A stretch of 64,000 nt of DNA, from the NCBI GenBank assembly GCA_964646605.1, contig CAZYEX010000006.1, positions 62,001 through 126,000 of the forward strand, read 5' to 3'. Under the pieces are notes generated by a model, which worked only from the letters and a program-made list of their open reading frames with translations, was not told the DNA's origin and ran no database searches. The translations under genes and the position numbers were made by a program. This document shows, one piece after another, positions 34,360 to 43,700 of this stretch (its first letter is position 1; the number at the start of each line of letters is the position of its first letter). The DNA is from SBAX01 sp964646605 (lineage in GTDB: Bacteria; Planctomycetota; Phycisphaerae; UBA1845).

Positions 34360-35289
34360 ATGGAACGCACCTATTGGGTCGTGGACGCGTTCACCGCCGA
34401 GCGTTTCGCCGGCAACCCAGCAGCCGTGGTCTTCGATGCCGATGGGCTGGATGAACCGGCGATGCGCCTTATCGCCCGTGAATTCAACCTCAGCGAGACG
34501 ACCTTCGTGCTTCGCCCGCAACTCGATCATGGGGGGTCGCGGGCCGTGCGATTCCGCTGGTTCACGCCAGCGGTCGAAGTGGCCATGTGCGGACATGCCA
34601 CGCTCGCCGGGATTCACGCGCTCGCCGAAGGCGGTCGTCTTCCGCGCGACGAAGAGTCGGACGACGGCGTCCAGGTCCTGATCGAAACGAAATCGGGGGT
34701 GTTGGCGGCATTCGTCGAACCGATTTCAGGGCCCGCTGGACGTCAGATGATCTGGTTCGACCTACCGAACCCGGTGTGGAGGGTCGGCACGATCGCGGCA
34801 GCCGAGCTTGCGAGGGCCCTGGGCGTGGCGACGAATTTGTTCGATCGGGCTCGACCGTGTCTTCAAACGCAGGACCAAGACCTGATCGCGTTCGTCGTAG
34901 ACTTAGGGGCACTGAATCGGTTAAAGCCGGATTTCCGGGGACTGGGGGAGTGGTTGGATCGGAAGCGACTTCGCGGGCTCTGTCTCGCCACGACGGCCAC
35001 GGTCACGCCATCGGTGTATGTTCAGTCGCGGTTTTTCGCCCCGCACCTGGGGATCGACGAGGACCCGGTGACAGGGAGCGTACACGGTCCGCTGGCCGCG
35101 TTCTTGGTCCGCGAGGGCCGGGTCCCACTCCACGACGACTTGGCGGCGCTGACCTGCGTACAGGGAATCCCCGGGGGCCGTACCGGCCTGCTGCACGTCC
35201 TTGTGCAACCGCAGGGTGAATCGGGTTTCGGCGTGCGGGTCGGCGGGGAGGCGGTGACCACGATGCGAGGGCGGCTCGTCGGCGGATGA
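34360..35289 (+). CDS. PhzF-family isomerase/epimerase-like protein
   Basis: A 309-residue member of the PhzF/diaminopimelate-epimerase fold: VVDAFTAERFAGNPAAVV, the catalytic Glu in NLSETTFV (Glu46), WFTPAVEVAMCGHATLA and a second-half signature EDPVTGSVHGPLA. PhzF itself isomerises dihydro-hydroxyanthranilate in phenazine synthesis, but most members have unknown substrates and there is no phenazine gene here. It ends by overlapping the lipid kinase ATG by four bases. Confidence 0.88.
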   Translation: MERTYWVVDAFTAERFAGNPAAVVFDADGLDEPAMRLIAREFNLSETTFVLRPQLDHGGSRAVRFRWFTPAVEVAMCGHATLAGIHALAEGGRLPRDEESDDGVQVLIETKSGVLAAFVEPISGPAGRQMIWFDLPNPVWRVGTIAAAELARALGVATNLFDRARPCLQTQDQDLIAFVVDLGALNRLKPDFRGLGEWLDRKRLRGLCLATTATVTPSVYVQSRFFAPHLGIDEDPVTGSVHGPLAAFLVREGRVPLHDDLAALTCVQGIPGGRTGLLHVLVQPQGESGFGVRVGGEAVTTMRGRLVGG

Positions 35290-36206
35290 GCGAACGGCGT
35301 GTCTTTGCGGCCATCGTAAATCCCGTCTCCGGACGCCGGACGATGCTTGCCCAGGTGCAACGCATCCGACGCCTGCTCGAAGGTCGGGGCGGGACACTTG
35401 AGATTAGATGCACGTCCCGGCCGGGGCACGCGACCGAATTGGCATCCAAGCTCCCGCGGGAACTCCAAGCCGTCCTGATCGCAGGGGGCGACGGAACGGT
35501 CGGCGAGGTTCTCAACGGTCTTGCGGCGCCGTCCCCGCCGTTGGCGATTCTGCGGAGCGGAACGGAGAACCTGCTGGCCAAAGAGTTAGAGATGCCCACG
35601 GGCGCCGCCCAAATGGCCGAACTCCTGGCCCACGGCGAACCCACCTCCATGGACGTGGGTGTGCTGAACGGTCGGAAGTTCGTGGCGGTGGCCGGGATCG
35701 GATTCGACGCCGCGTGCGTGGCCGAAATGCAGCGCGTTCGCCGGGGACATATCACGTATTTGGACTATCTGGGGCCGATTCTGCGAACGTTCTGGTCGTA
35801 TCGGTACCCGACCCTGCGCGTCGAGGCTGATGGTCGGGAAGTCTTTTCCGGTCGGGGCTTCGCGCTGATTGGGAACATCGCACGGTACTCCGCCGGGCTG
35901 AGGATTTTGACCCATGCCAAGGGCGGTGATGGGTTGTTGGACTTGGGGGTTTTCCCGTGCTCGTCGCGTGCCGAGTTCGTGGGACATGCGGCGCGGGCCT
36001 ACCTTCGGGCGCATGTGGGCGACGGGCGGATGCTCTACCACACGGCACGGTCGATCCGCGTCGAAAGTGATCCGCCTGCTCCCGTGGAACTAGATGGGGA
36101 ACTGTGGGGCCGGACCCCGGCGGCGTGCTCGGTCGTGCCGGCCGCGGTGAGCTTTCTGCGTACGGCATGCGGGAAAAAAGTCCCCCACGACTTGACAACT
36201 CCGTGA
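35286..36206 (+). CDS. Diacylglycerol kinase-like lipid kinase (YegS/DgkB fold)
   Basis: A 306-residue lipid kinase of the diacylglycerol/sphingosine kinase catalytic family. ATP-binding VNPVSGRRTMLAQVQ, the catalytic-site signature LIAGGDGTVGEVLNGL, and SGTENLLAKEL in place of the usual GTGND block. The C-terminal half is the beta-sandwich with FVAVAGIGFDAACV and LDLGVFPCSS. Expected to phosphorylate a diacylglycerol-like lipid at the membrane. Its 3' end carries the promoter of the respiratory operon. Confidence 0.88.
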   Translation: MSERRVFAAIVNPVSGRRTMLAQVQRIRRLLEGRGGTLEIRCTSRPGHATELASKLPRELQAVLIAGGDGTVGEVLNGLAAPSPPLAILRSGTENLLAKELEMPTGAAQMAELLAHGEPTSMDVGVLNGRKFVAVAGIGFDAACVAEMQRVRRGHITYLDYLGPILRTFWSYRYPTLRVEADGREVFSGRGFALIGNIARYSAGLRILTHAKGGDGLLDLGVFPCSSRAEFVGHAARAYLRAHVGDGRMLYHTARSIRVESDPPAPVELDGELWGRTPAACSVVPAAVSFLRTACGKKVPHDLTTP

Positions 36207-36219
36207 AATCTGTCACAAT
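36192..36219 (+). promoter_or_regulatory. Sigma70-type promoter before the respiratory operon
   Basis: A perfect TTGACA (36192-36197), 16-bp spacer, CACAAT (36214-36219). It overlaps the last codons of the lipid kinase gene and points at the cytochrome bc/oxidase cluster, giving a ~270-base leader. Confidence 0.55.
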
Positions 36220-36368
36220 CTAGTTGGACCGGAGAGGGTTCTCCCACGTGCGGCGAGTCCCGGAGGCTTGCCAGCGACCGTGAACGGCGGTACGTTGCGG
36301 TTGAGCGTGGGAACAGCATGATCCATGACCTGAGGGTGGCGGAGGATGGCCACCCTTCTTCCGGGGCG

Positions 36369-36392
36369 ACTTTGTGATTTTCTTCACAAAGT
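36369..36392. promoter_or_regulatory. CRP/FNR-type operator (TGTGA-N6-TCACA)
   Basis: ACTTTGTGA-TTTTCT-TCACAAAGT: nine-base perfect arms with six bases between, containing the textbook CRP half-sites TGTGA/TCACA. It lies ~106 bp before the HEAT-protein ATG, in front of the whole respiratory cluster. A class II site would put a transcription start near 36422. A hairpin arm pair GGGTGGC/GCCACCC lies just before it (about 36333-36354). Confidence 0.6.
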
Positions 36393-36497
36393 ACCGGTTC
36401 GAAGGTGCGCCCGTTGGGTGACGGGTGGGTGTGGGCGAGCCTTCGCCCGTCCTGCCCGCCCGGAGCGCTGGGGTGGAAAGCTGCTGGGGCCGCAGCC

Positions 36498-37562
36498 ATG
36501 AGCAGCGAAAATTCGACCGAGCCGTTGGCGAGCGAGCCGCTTCGGTGGTCCACGTTGGGACGCTTTTTCGGCGTCCCGTTGGTCATCATTGGGACCATCG
36601 TGGGCGGGGCGGTGGTGGTGGTCCTGCTCTTTGGCGGACCCGCTTCGCCGCCGCAACGAAGCGTGGAGAGCCTTCTGCAAGCGCTCGAGGCCAACAGCGG
36701 TGAACGCAGCGCTGGGATCCTCCTGCCTCGCGAGAAGGAACTCTGGCAGACCGGGTTGGAACTCAGTGAACGTCTTCGCAAAAAAAATGTCGAGCTGACG
36801 GCGGTGGAACTGGAGTCGGTCGCCAAACGACTCGCGGCGATGGTTCAGGTGGAACTGGCCAACCTCGATCGGGTCACGGCCTTCGGCGATGATTTGCCCA
36901 AACAGCAGGACCTGCGTTCCAACCGTTTTGATTTTCTGTTACGGGCCGCGGCGCGGACCGAGCATGAGGCGGTCATTGAGCCGCTGATCGGGGTGGTCAA
37001 CAGCGGGCGCGAACCCTACGTGTCCATTGCCATCGGGCAGCTCGGAAATCTCCACGCCCTGCCGGCGTCTCGGGCGGCCGTGGAACCGGTTGTCCGCACT
37101 CTGCAACGAAGCTCACGAATCGAAACCTTGCTCACCGCGACGACGGCGCTGTCCGTTCTGGCAGCGCCTCACGACCAGGGGGCGATCTCGGCTCTGTCGT
37201 CGGTTCTGGCGCTCCATGACGGCGAAGTGGCGTGGTCGGCGGCTCTGGCGCTGGCTCGACTGGGGAGTTCGGCGGGGCGCTCGACCCTGTTGGACCTTCT
37301 GGACCGCGCGTATCTGGAATCCGGCGAAAAATATCAAGTCACAGATTCGGCGGGAGCAACAAAACGGTATCCTCTGCCGCCCAACCGCGTCGAGGCGTTG
37401 CTCGTGGCGGCGATGGACGGTGCGGCGAACCTCGACGATCCGGACTTGTGGGCGATGATTGATCGGCTACAGTTGGACCCTTCGCCGGCGGTCCGGGGGA
37501 AAGCAATGGAAGTCGTTCAGCGGCGCGCTTCGCGGAGCGGGTCTAGCAAGAGCGGGCAGTAG
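36498..37562 (+). CDS. Membrane-anchored HEAT-repeat protein
   Basis: A 354-residue protein with one N-terminal transmembrane helix (about 22-46, VPLVIIGTIVGGAVVVVLLF) and a helical-repeat body of HEAT/armadillo type (VIEPLIGVVNSGREPYVSIA, ISALSSVLALHDGEVAWSAALALARLG). No catalytic motif. The start MSSENSTEPL was preferred over upstream codons because it fits the transmembrane N-terminus. First gene of the respiratory operon, ten bases before the Rieske gene, so it may be a scaffold or assembly factor for the bc-type complex. Confidence 0.75.
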   Translation: MSSENSTEPLASEPLRWSTLGRFFGVPLVIIGTIVGGAVVVVLLFGGPASPPQRSVESLLQALEANSGERSAGILLPREKELWQTGLELSERLRKKNVELTAVELESVAKRLAAMVQVELANLDRVTAFGDDLPKQQDLRSNRFDFLLRAAARTEHEAVIEPLIGVVNSGREPYVSIAIGQLGNLHALPASRAAVEPVVRTLQRSSRIETLLTATTALSVLAAPHDQGAISALSSVLALHDGEVAWSAALALARLGSSAGRSTLLDLLDRAYLESGEKYQVTDSAGATKRYPLPPNRVEALLVAAMDGAANLDDPDLWAMIDRLQLDPSPAVRGKAMEVVQRRASRSGSSKSGQ

Positions 37563-37572
37563 GAGAGACGCG

Positions 37573-38616
37573 ATGGCAACCCAACCGGTGATCACCAAGG
37601 TCTGGATCGAGCCGGGGTGCATCGTCTGCGACGCCTGCGAGACCACGGCCCCGACGGTGTTCCAAGTGACCGAAGATACTTGCCTGATCCGTCCCGAGGC
37701 GTTGAACGCTCCGTTTCTCAAACCCCTGAGCCAGGAAGTCATCGACGCGGCCCAGGAGTGCCCCGTTGATGTCATCAAGTTCGAGTCGGTGATGCAAGAT
37801 GCGCCGGCGGCGGTTGTGAAAGCTGCGACGAAATCGCCCGAGGCTCCCGTGCCCAAACCGCCGGCGGAGCCGGCGGCGGCTTCGCCCGTCAAGGCGCCTA
37901 CACCGGTGAAGACGTCGGTTGCCGGTTCGCCGGATCCGGCGATCGCGGCGCTGCTGCGGGCCGCGACGGCGCGCGGCGGGAACGCGGGCATTCAGAAAAA
38001 ATCCGAGACCGTCCCCGCGAACATCGAACAATGGCGGAAAAAAGACCCGCGCGAACTTCCACCCGACGCTCGGCAAGCCAGAGTGATCGAAGCGGCGAAA
38101 AAGGTGAAAGAGGAAGTTGACGCCGAACGGCGAGATTTCTTGAGCGGGGCGGCGTTGGCCACGGGATGGGTGGCGTTCGGTGCGGGGCTGGGCGTGGCCT
38201 GCGGTCCGGCCTTCGGGCGCTTCATGATGCCCAATGTCCTGGAAGAGCCCGATCCCCGGGTGCGCGTGGGGAAGCTTCAGCGATATCTGGAGATGGCCCC
38301 GGGAGATGTCAACGAGGACTACAAGAGCCAGGGGATCTGGATGATCCGCGAGGAGGAACGAATCGCGGCATTGAACATCATCTGCACGCACTTGGGCTGC
38401 ATTCCGAACTGGTTGCCGAACGACCGGAAATTCAAGTGCCCGTGCCACGGGAGCGGGTACAAGCCGACGGGCATAAACTTCGAGGGGCCCACTCCCCGGC
38501 CGCTGGAGCGCTTTCGGATCTTCGTCGAGGACGGGATCGTGGTGGTGGACAAGAGCAAGAAATACCAGCACGAGCTGGGGCAGTGGGAACAGGTGGGGAG
38601 CTACCTTGCGGTATGA
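37573..38616 (+). CDS. Ferredoxin-Rieske fusion subunit of a bc-type complex
   Basis: A 347-residue iron-sulfur protein with two parts. The N-terminus is a single-cluster ferredoxin: Cys16-x2-Cys19-x2-Cys22 and Cys63-Pro, as in 4Fe-4S or 3Fe-4S ferredoxins. A proline/alanine-rich linker (about 80-125) leads to a membrane helix (~190-215) and a Rieske domain with the 2Fe-2S ligands in CTHLGC (about 271) and CPCHGS (about 289). The Rieske part would take an electron from quinol at cytochrome b; the ferredoxin part is an unusual addition on the cytoplasmic side. Followed directly by cytochrome b6. Confidence 0.88.
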   Translation: MATQPVITKVWIEPGCIVCDACETTAPTVFQVTEDTCLIRPEALNAPFLKPLSQEVIDAAQECPVDVIKFESVMQDAPAAVVKAATKSPEAPVPKPPAEPAAASPVKAPTPVKTSVAGSPDPAIAALLRAATARGGNAGIQKKSETVPANIEQWRKKDPRELPPDARQARVIEAAKKVKEEVDAERRDFLSGAALATGWVAFGAGLGVACGPAFGRFMMPNVLEEPDPRVRVGKLQRYLEMAPGDVNEDYKSQGIWMIREEERIAALNIICTHLGCIPNWLPNDRKFKCPCHGSGYKPTGINFEGPTPRPLERFRIFVEDGIVVVDKSKKYQHELGQWEQVGSYLAV

Positions 38617-38634
38617 CAGGCGAATGGCGAAACG

Positions 38635-38670
38635 CGAATGACCAATGACCAATTACCAATTACCGATTTG
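38635..38670. repeat. Heptamer array before cytochrome b6
   Basis: CGAATGACCAATGACC, then AATTACC twice and GATTTGCG: five to six CCAATTA-type units in the 121-bp gap between the Rieske and cytochrome b6 genes. Another array follows the b6 stop at 39512. Confidence 0.85.
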
Positions 38671-38737
38671 CGACGCGCGATTGGCATTGGGGCGTGGTTG
38701 GTCGAAGTTGGTCACAAGAGAAAGGGACTAGCGGGAC

Positions 38738-39511
38738 ATGTCGGTGGGTGATTGGGTCCGGGAGAGTCAGATCTGGGGGAGCATCTTCCGCCACGGGGTT
38801 CCGCGCGATCGTCGGACGCGGGCGATGGCCATCCTCAGCAACGTGTTTCTGCACCTTCACCCGGTCGCGGTTCGCAAGAGCGGCATCCGCCTGTCGTTCA
38901 CCTGGTGCATGGGCGGGCTGACGTTCTTTCTCTTCCTGGTCGAGATCGTGACGGGCGTGCTGCTGATGTTCTACTATCGCCCTACGGTCGAGTATGCGTA
39001 CTTCGACATCGAGGGTCTCCGAGCGCACGTAACCCTGGGCTTGCAGCGGGAGCTGCACCGCTGGGGGGCGCACGCGATGATCATCACCATCTGGCTGCAC
39101 ATGCTTCGGGTCTTTCTGACCGGCAGCTACAAACCTCCGCGGGAGTTCAATTGGAGCGTGGGAGTCATCCTGTTGGTGCTTACGCTGCTCCTTTCTTTCA
39201 CCGGATACTTGTTGCCCTGGGATCAACTGGCGATGTGGGCGATCACGGTGGGCTCGAACATGGCTCGTGCGACGCCCGGCGTGGGAACGGAAGGTCCGCT
39301 CTCCTCGTTCCTGCAGATCGGCGGGGTTCCGTTGGTCCACGCCGGGGATGACGCACGGTTCGGGCTTCTGGCGGGGACGTTTGTGGGTCCCAACGCCCTG
39401 TTGCGATTTTACGTGTTGCACTGCGTGTTCATTCCCATCGTGGTGACGGTCCTGCTGGCGGTTCATTTTTGGCGGGTTCGGAAGGACGGAGGGATCAGTG
39501 GGCCGCTGTAG
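38738..39511 (+). CDS. Cytochrome b6-type subunit
   Basis: A 257-residue, four-helix cytochrome b N-terminal half. Haem-ligand histidines are His107/His121 in helix B (RELHRWGAHAMIITIWLHML) and His228/His243 in helix D (YVLHCVF...VHFWRV). The 14-residue spacing in helix D is that of b6, not of mitochondrial cytochrome b. Cys57 in FTWCMGGLTFFLF lines up with Cys35 of plastid b6, which attaches the extra haem c-n. The split with the next gene is also b6f-like. Oxidises quinol with the Rieske subunit. Confidence 0.92.
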   Translation: MSVGDWVRESQIWGSIFRHGVPRDRRTRAMAILSNVFLHLHPVAVRKSGIRLSFTWCMGGLTFFLFLVEIVTGVLLMFYYRPTVEYAYFDIEGLRAHVTLGLQRELHRWGAHAMIITIWLHMLRVFLTGSYKPPREFNWSVGVILLVLTLLLSFTGYLLPWDQLAMWAITVGSNMARATPGVGTEGPLSSFLQIGGVPLVHAGDDARFGLLAGTFVGPNALLRFYVLHCVFIPIVVTVLLAVHFWRVRKDGGISGPL

Positions 39512-39547
39512 GGATTGCCGATTTCCGATTTCCAATTGCCGATTTGT
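39512..39547. repeat. Heptamer array after cytochrome b6
   Basis: GGATTGCC, GATTTCC, GATTTCC, AATTGCC, GATTTG: about five units lying immediately after the TAG of the b6 gene. Confidence 0.85.
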
Positions 39548-39568
39548 GGATCGGGTACACGAGGCGCT

Positions 39569-40702
39569 ATGACGGTCACCGTCCTGCTGGGCGAGGCGTC
39601 GGTTTTTGATGGGATCAAAGGGACCATCAATGCGCTGTGTCAGCCTGCGCCGTTTTTGATCTTGTCCGTGATCGCGTTGACGGTCTTCCTGGTCGGATAC
39701 CGCACGTTCACCAAGCCCGCGGTGGCGCTGCCGCTCGCGGCGCTGTTTACGCTCTTTTTCATCGCCAGTTGTTTTGATGCGAATTTTGTGGAGATCGTGA
39801 AGAAGGCCGACAACGTCCCCATCGTGATGATGATGTTCGCCATCGGGTTCTTTCTGTGGTTGGCGTTCCGGCAGGCGGCGATCAACGATGAGCGGATGGA
39901 GAAGGGTCAGCCGCTGCTGGAGGCGGGGGCGGACGACAAGGTGCTGGTCTGGCCGGACCTGGTGTACAGCGAATTGATTGCCCTGATCCTGTTTACCGCG
40001 TTCCTAACCGTATGGGCGATCGTGCTTCGCGCTCCCCTGGAACAGCCCGCGGATCCCAACGTGGCGCCCAACCCCGCCAAGGCCCCGTGGTACTTCCTGG
40101 GGTTGCAGGAAATGCTGGTGTATTTCGATCCCTGGTTGGCGGGGGTGCTGCTGCCCGGGCTCATCATCGTGGGGTTGATCGCCGTTCCCTTTATGGACAA
40201 GAACCCGCGAGGCAACGGATATTACACGTTCAAGGAACGGCGCTTCGCGATCACGACTTTCCTTTTTGGTTTCGTGATCCTTTGGGTGGTGCTCATCATG
40301 TTCGGGACGTTCCTTCGCGGTCCCAACTGGAACTTCTTCGGGCCGTATGAGTACTGGGATTTGCACCGTCCGATGGCTCTGCTAAATACAGAGTTCCATG
40401 ATATCGCCTGGATCGGGATCATGGGTCGTGCGCTTCCCGACCAGAACATCGGGCCGATCCCGGCGTATCTGGTGCGCGAGGCGCCGGGCATTTTTCTGCT
40501 CGGGGCCTATTTCGTGCTCGGCCCGTGGGTTCTGCGGAAGCTGTTCTTTGCCAAGCTCTATGCCCAGATGGGATTCGCGCGGTTCAGCGTCATGGTCATG
40601 CTGCTCCTGGTGATGTTGCTGATGCCCATCAAGATGGCGCTGCGCTGGACGCTGAACCTGCACTATATCGTGGGGATTACGGAGTGGTTCTTGAATGTGT
40701 AG
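39569..40702 (+). CDS. Cytochrome b C-terminal half (subunit IV-like), extended
   Basis: A 377-residue membrane protein, longer than plant subunit IV (160). The quinol-site PEWY motif appears as APWYFLGLQEML. In front of it are three hydrophobic segments (~25-115) and behind it several more (LLPGLIIVGLIAVPFMD, ITTFLFGFVILWVVLIMF, and two near the C-terminus). It completes the Qo site with the Rieske and b6 subunits. Start MTVTVLLGEA chosen because the upstream part of the frame is repeat sequence. Its TAG stop is the first three bases of an octamer array. Confidence 0.88.
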   Translation: MTVTVLLGEASVFDGIKGTINALCQPAPFLILSVIALTVFLVGYRTFTKPAVALPLAALFTLFFIASCFDANFVEIVKKADNVPIVMMMFAIGFFLWLAFRQAAINDERMEKGQPLLEAGADDKVLVWPDLVYSELIALILFTAFLTVWAIVLRAPLEQPADPNVAPNPAKAPWYFLGLQEMLVYFDPWLAGVLLPGLIIVGLIAVPFMDKNPRGNGYYTFKERRFAITTFLFGFVILWVVLIMFGTFLRGPNWNFFGPYEYWDLHRPMALLNTEFHDIAWIGIMGRALPDQNIGPIPAYLVREAPGIFLLGAYFVLGPWVLRKLFFAKLYAQMGFARFSVMVMLLLVMLLMPIKMALRWTLNLHYIVGITEWFLNV

Positions 40703-40747
40703 GGACGAAGGGACAGAGGGACGAAGGGACACAGGGACGTAGGGATG
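40700..40747. repeat. Octamer array joining two respiratory genes
   Basis: TAGGGACG-AAGGGACA-GAGGGACG-AAGGGACA-CAGGGACG-TAGGGATG: six 8-base units of the family that borders the four-helix-bundle element in dnaE2. The first unit supplies the TAG stop of the subunit-IV-like gene and the last contains the ATG of the octahaem cytochrome gene. Confidence 0.9.
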
Positions 40748-43700
40748 CCGATTCCGGAGGAAAGACTGTACCGGTCGGAGCGGATCAACCGCTGGTTCGC
40801 GGTGAGCAGTATTCTCATGACCGCGTCGATCTTCTGGATGATCTGGGTGGACTACGAACGTCCCTGGCGGGCGTTTCAGGATGATTACTACCTGGGGCGG
40901 GCGGCGATGGCGCACTTCGACTATCTCGACGCCACGCGGAAGGACAATCTCGACAAGATCGCCGACGCCGAACAACGCCTCAAAGACGCGAAAGACTTCG
41001 CTGAAAAAACGACGGCGACTCGGCGGGCGGGGTTGGTGAAGGAACGGGCCGAGGCCGACCTCGAGTTTCTCAAGGCCAATGCTCCGTGGAGTCGAGCCTC
41101 GCAGGTCTTGGAGGTCACCAAGGACACCTACGAGCGTGCCCTCGGGGCGCATGGTCCCAACCACCCCGACACCAAGGCCACACACAAGCAATTTCGGGAG
41201 GAAGAGGACGAGGCCGATCGCCTGCGGAAAGACAAGGAGAAATGGGAAGACCTGAAAAAACGTCTGGAGGGTGATCTCAAGGAACTCGACAAGGACGTGC
41301 GTTCGGCCGAGAAAGGGCTGAGCGAGCTTCAAGAAACGGCTCAGGCGGCGCTGCAGAAGGATCAACAATTCCGCGGAGTTCTGACGGACGACGGATTGCT
41401 GGGCGGACTGCCCATCGTCAAGGCGATCATCAACGCTCCGATGTTGGACTTCACGGCCCCGAAGAACACGCCGGGGCGGCATCAAGTGAATCAACTGGTT
41501 CTTCCCGACGTCCGGCAGCGATTGAACTATCTGGAAAGCTACACGACGGATCGTTGCACGACGTGTCACGTGGCCATCGATGATCCGGAGTTTTCCAAGG
41601 AACGGTTGGCCCGGCGGCTGGAGCGGTCGCTGCCCGCGATTGACGAGGCGATGCAGCGGATGAAACAGGGCGGCGTTTCGGCGCCGCCTCCGCCGAAACT
41701 CGAAGGTCGGGGAAAGGAACTCCCCGAGGGGCGGGTCACCGAGCACTGGAAGGAACTGACCGTCGAGCAGCAGAACGCCTACTTCGATGCTCTGCTGAAG
41801 ATCGTCAACAACTATCTGAAACTGAGCGGACGAAAGACCATCGACCTGGGCCAGCCGATTTTGGCGCATCCCGACTTGGAGCTGTACGTGTCGGTGGATT
41901 CGGCTCATCCGATGGCCCAGATCGGCTGCACGGTCTGCCATGAGGGCAATCCGCAAGAGACGGATTTCGTCCAAGCCGCCCATTCGCCGCCCACGCACGA
42001 GATCCAGCAGGAATGGGAAGAGAAATACTACATTTGGCTTTTGGGATTGCCCAACATCACGTTCGAGACCATCGCGCACTTCTGGGATCGGCCTATGCGC
42101 CTGCCGCGATACACCGAGTCCGGCTGCGCCAAGTGCCACACCCAGATCACCGATATCGCCAAGTTCCGCGGGGAGCGAAAAGGTTCGCGGATCAATCTCG
42201 GACAACACTTGTTCCGCGAAGTGGGGTGCATCAATTGCCACGACGTGGATTCGCTGGCCGGTTCGCGGAGGGTCGGACCGGACCTAAGCAGCGTGGCGGC
42301 GAAGCTGACGCCGGGGTTCGTTCAACAGTGGGCGTTCTATCCCCAGAAGTTCCGGCCCGCCACGCGTATGCCGCATTTCTTCCTTCAGGAGAACAACCGC
42401 GCGGAGAGCAAGAACCAGTTCGATCCCGATCCGGTGCTGCGAACGCAGACGGAGGTCGCGGCGATCAGCAAGTATCTTTTCGCGGTTTCCAAGCCCTGGA
42501 AGCCCTTGGCGAAACCCGAGGGGGTCAACGGTGATGCGGAGCGCGGACGGGCGCTCTTCAAGAGCGTCGGATGCCTGGCCTGCCACGCCAACCTTGCGGA
42601 AACCGGCGAGGAGTGGATCACCAAGGACCTGGTACACCGCGAGGCCCTCCCTGCGGAGACCGCCCTTTACCGCTACAAGGGCATGACCGCCGCGGATCGC
42701 GTCCGCTACGCCATGCAGCATTTCGCGGACCAGGCGGAAACGATCTTCGAGCCGGAAACGGTGCGTTTCGACCCCGATCGGTCTTACAACGCGCCGACGT
42801 TCAGCCGTTTCGCGCCGGAGCTCTCCGGGGTCGGGTCGAAGGTGACAGTCGAGTGGCTCTATTCGTGGTTGATGCAGCCCAGCCACTTCGCTCCGGACAC
42901 GAAAATGCCCGGTATGCGCCTCTCGCCGGGCGAGGCGGCGGACCTCGCCGCGTACCTGGGGACCTTGAAAAACGACGACTTCGGCCAAAAAGAATTTGAG
43001 ATGAACACGGGGGCGGTGCAGATGGCCGACGACCTCATGTTCAACCTGCTCGCCGCACAGCGCTCCGAACGCCGCAGCCGGGCGATCATGGCGGACGACG
43101 GCGGCGAGCTGACCAAGACGCTGGTCGCGCTGCTTACGGGCTCCCTGGGCGACAAAGCCGCCAACGACTTGATTCGCCCGCTTGGCGTCGAGGACAAAAG
43201 GCTCGTTTTCCTCGGCAACAAGATGATCAGCCACTACGGATGTTACGCCTGCCACAAGATACCGGGGTTCGAGGAGACCACCCCGCCGGGCACGGACCTG
43301 GACAACTGGGCGGAAAAACCGGTCACGCAGCTTGACTTTGCGTTCTACGACGACGCCTTCCACGGGATGCGCGAAACGAAGACGGAGGTCTTCGGTTTTG
43401 TGTACCCCAAGGACGCCCAGGAACTCCACGGCCGCTCGCCGATCCCCGACGACACCCGTGAGCAGATCACCCATACCCATGCGGCCTTCGCGGAGCACAA
43501 GATGCTCAACCCGCGGATCTGGGATCGGGAAAAGATCAAGAAGCCCTATGACAAGTTGAAGATGCCGAACTTTTACTTCGCGAAACGCGAGGCCGAGGCG
43601 CTGACCACCTACCTGCTTTCGCGGATTCCGCCGCGGGTCAATCCACGTCTGACGGCAGACCATGTTTCCGGCGAGGTTTCGGGTCCCATCGCCAAGGGGC

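Noticed and set aside
34360..35289. Phenazine biosynthesis
   Set aside because: PhzF-like proteins are widespread and no other phenazine gene is present.
40382..42241. Minus-strand 619-codon open frame across cytochrome genes
   Set aside because: Antisense to the subunit-IV-like and octahaem cytochrome genes with conserved CxxCH motifs; no homology-like features of its own.
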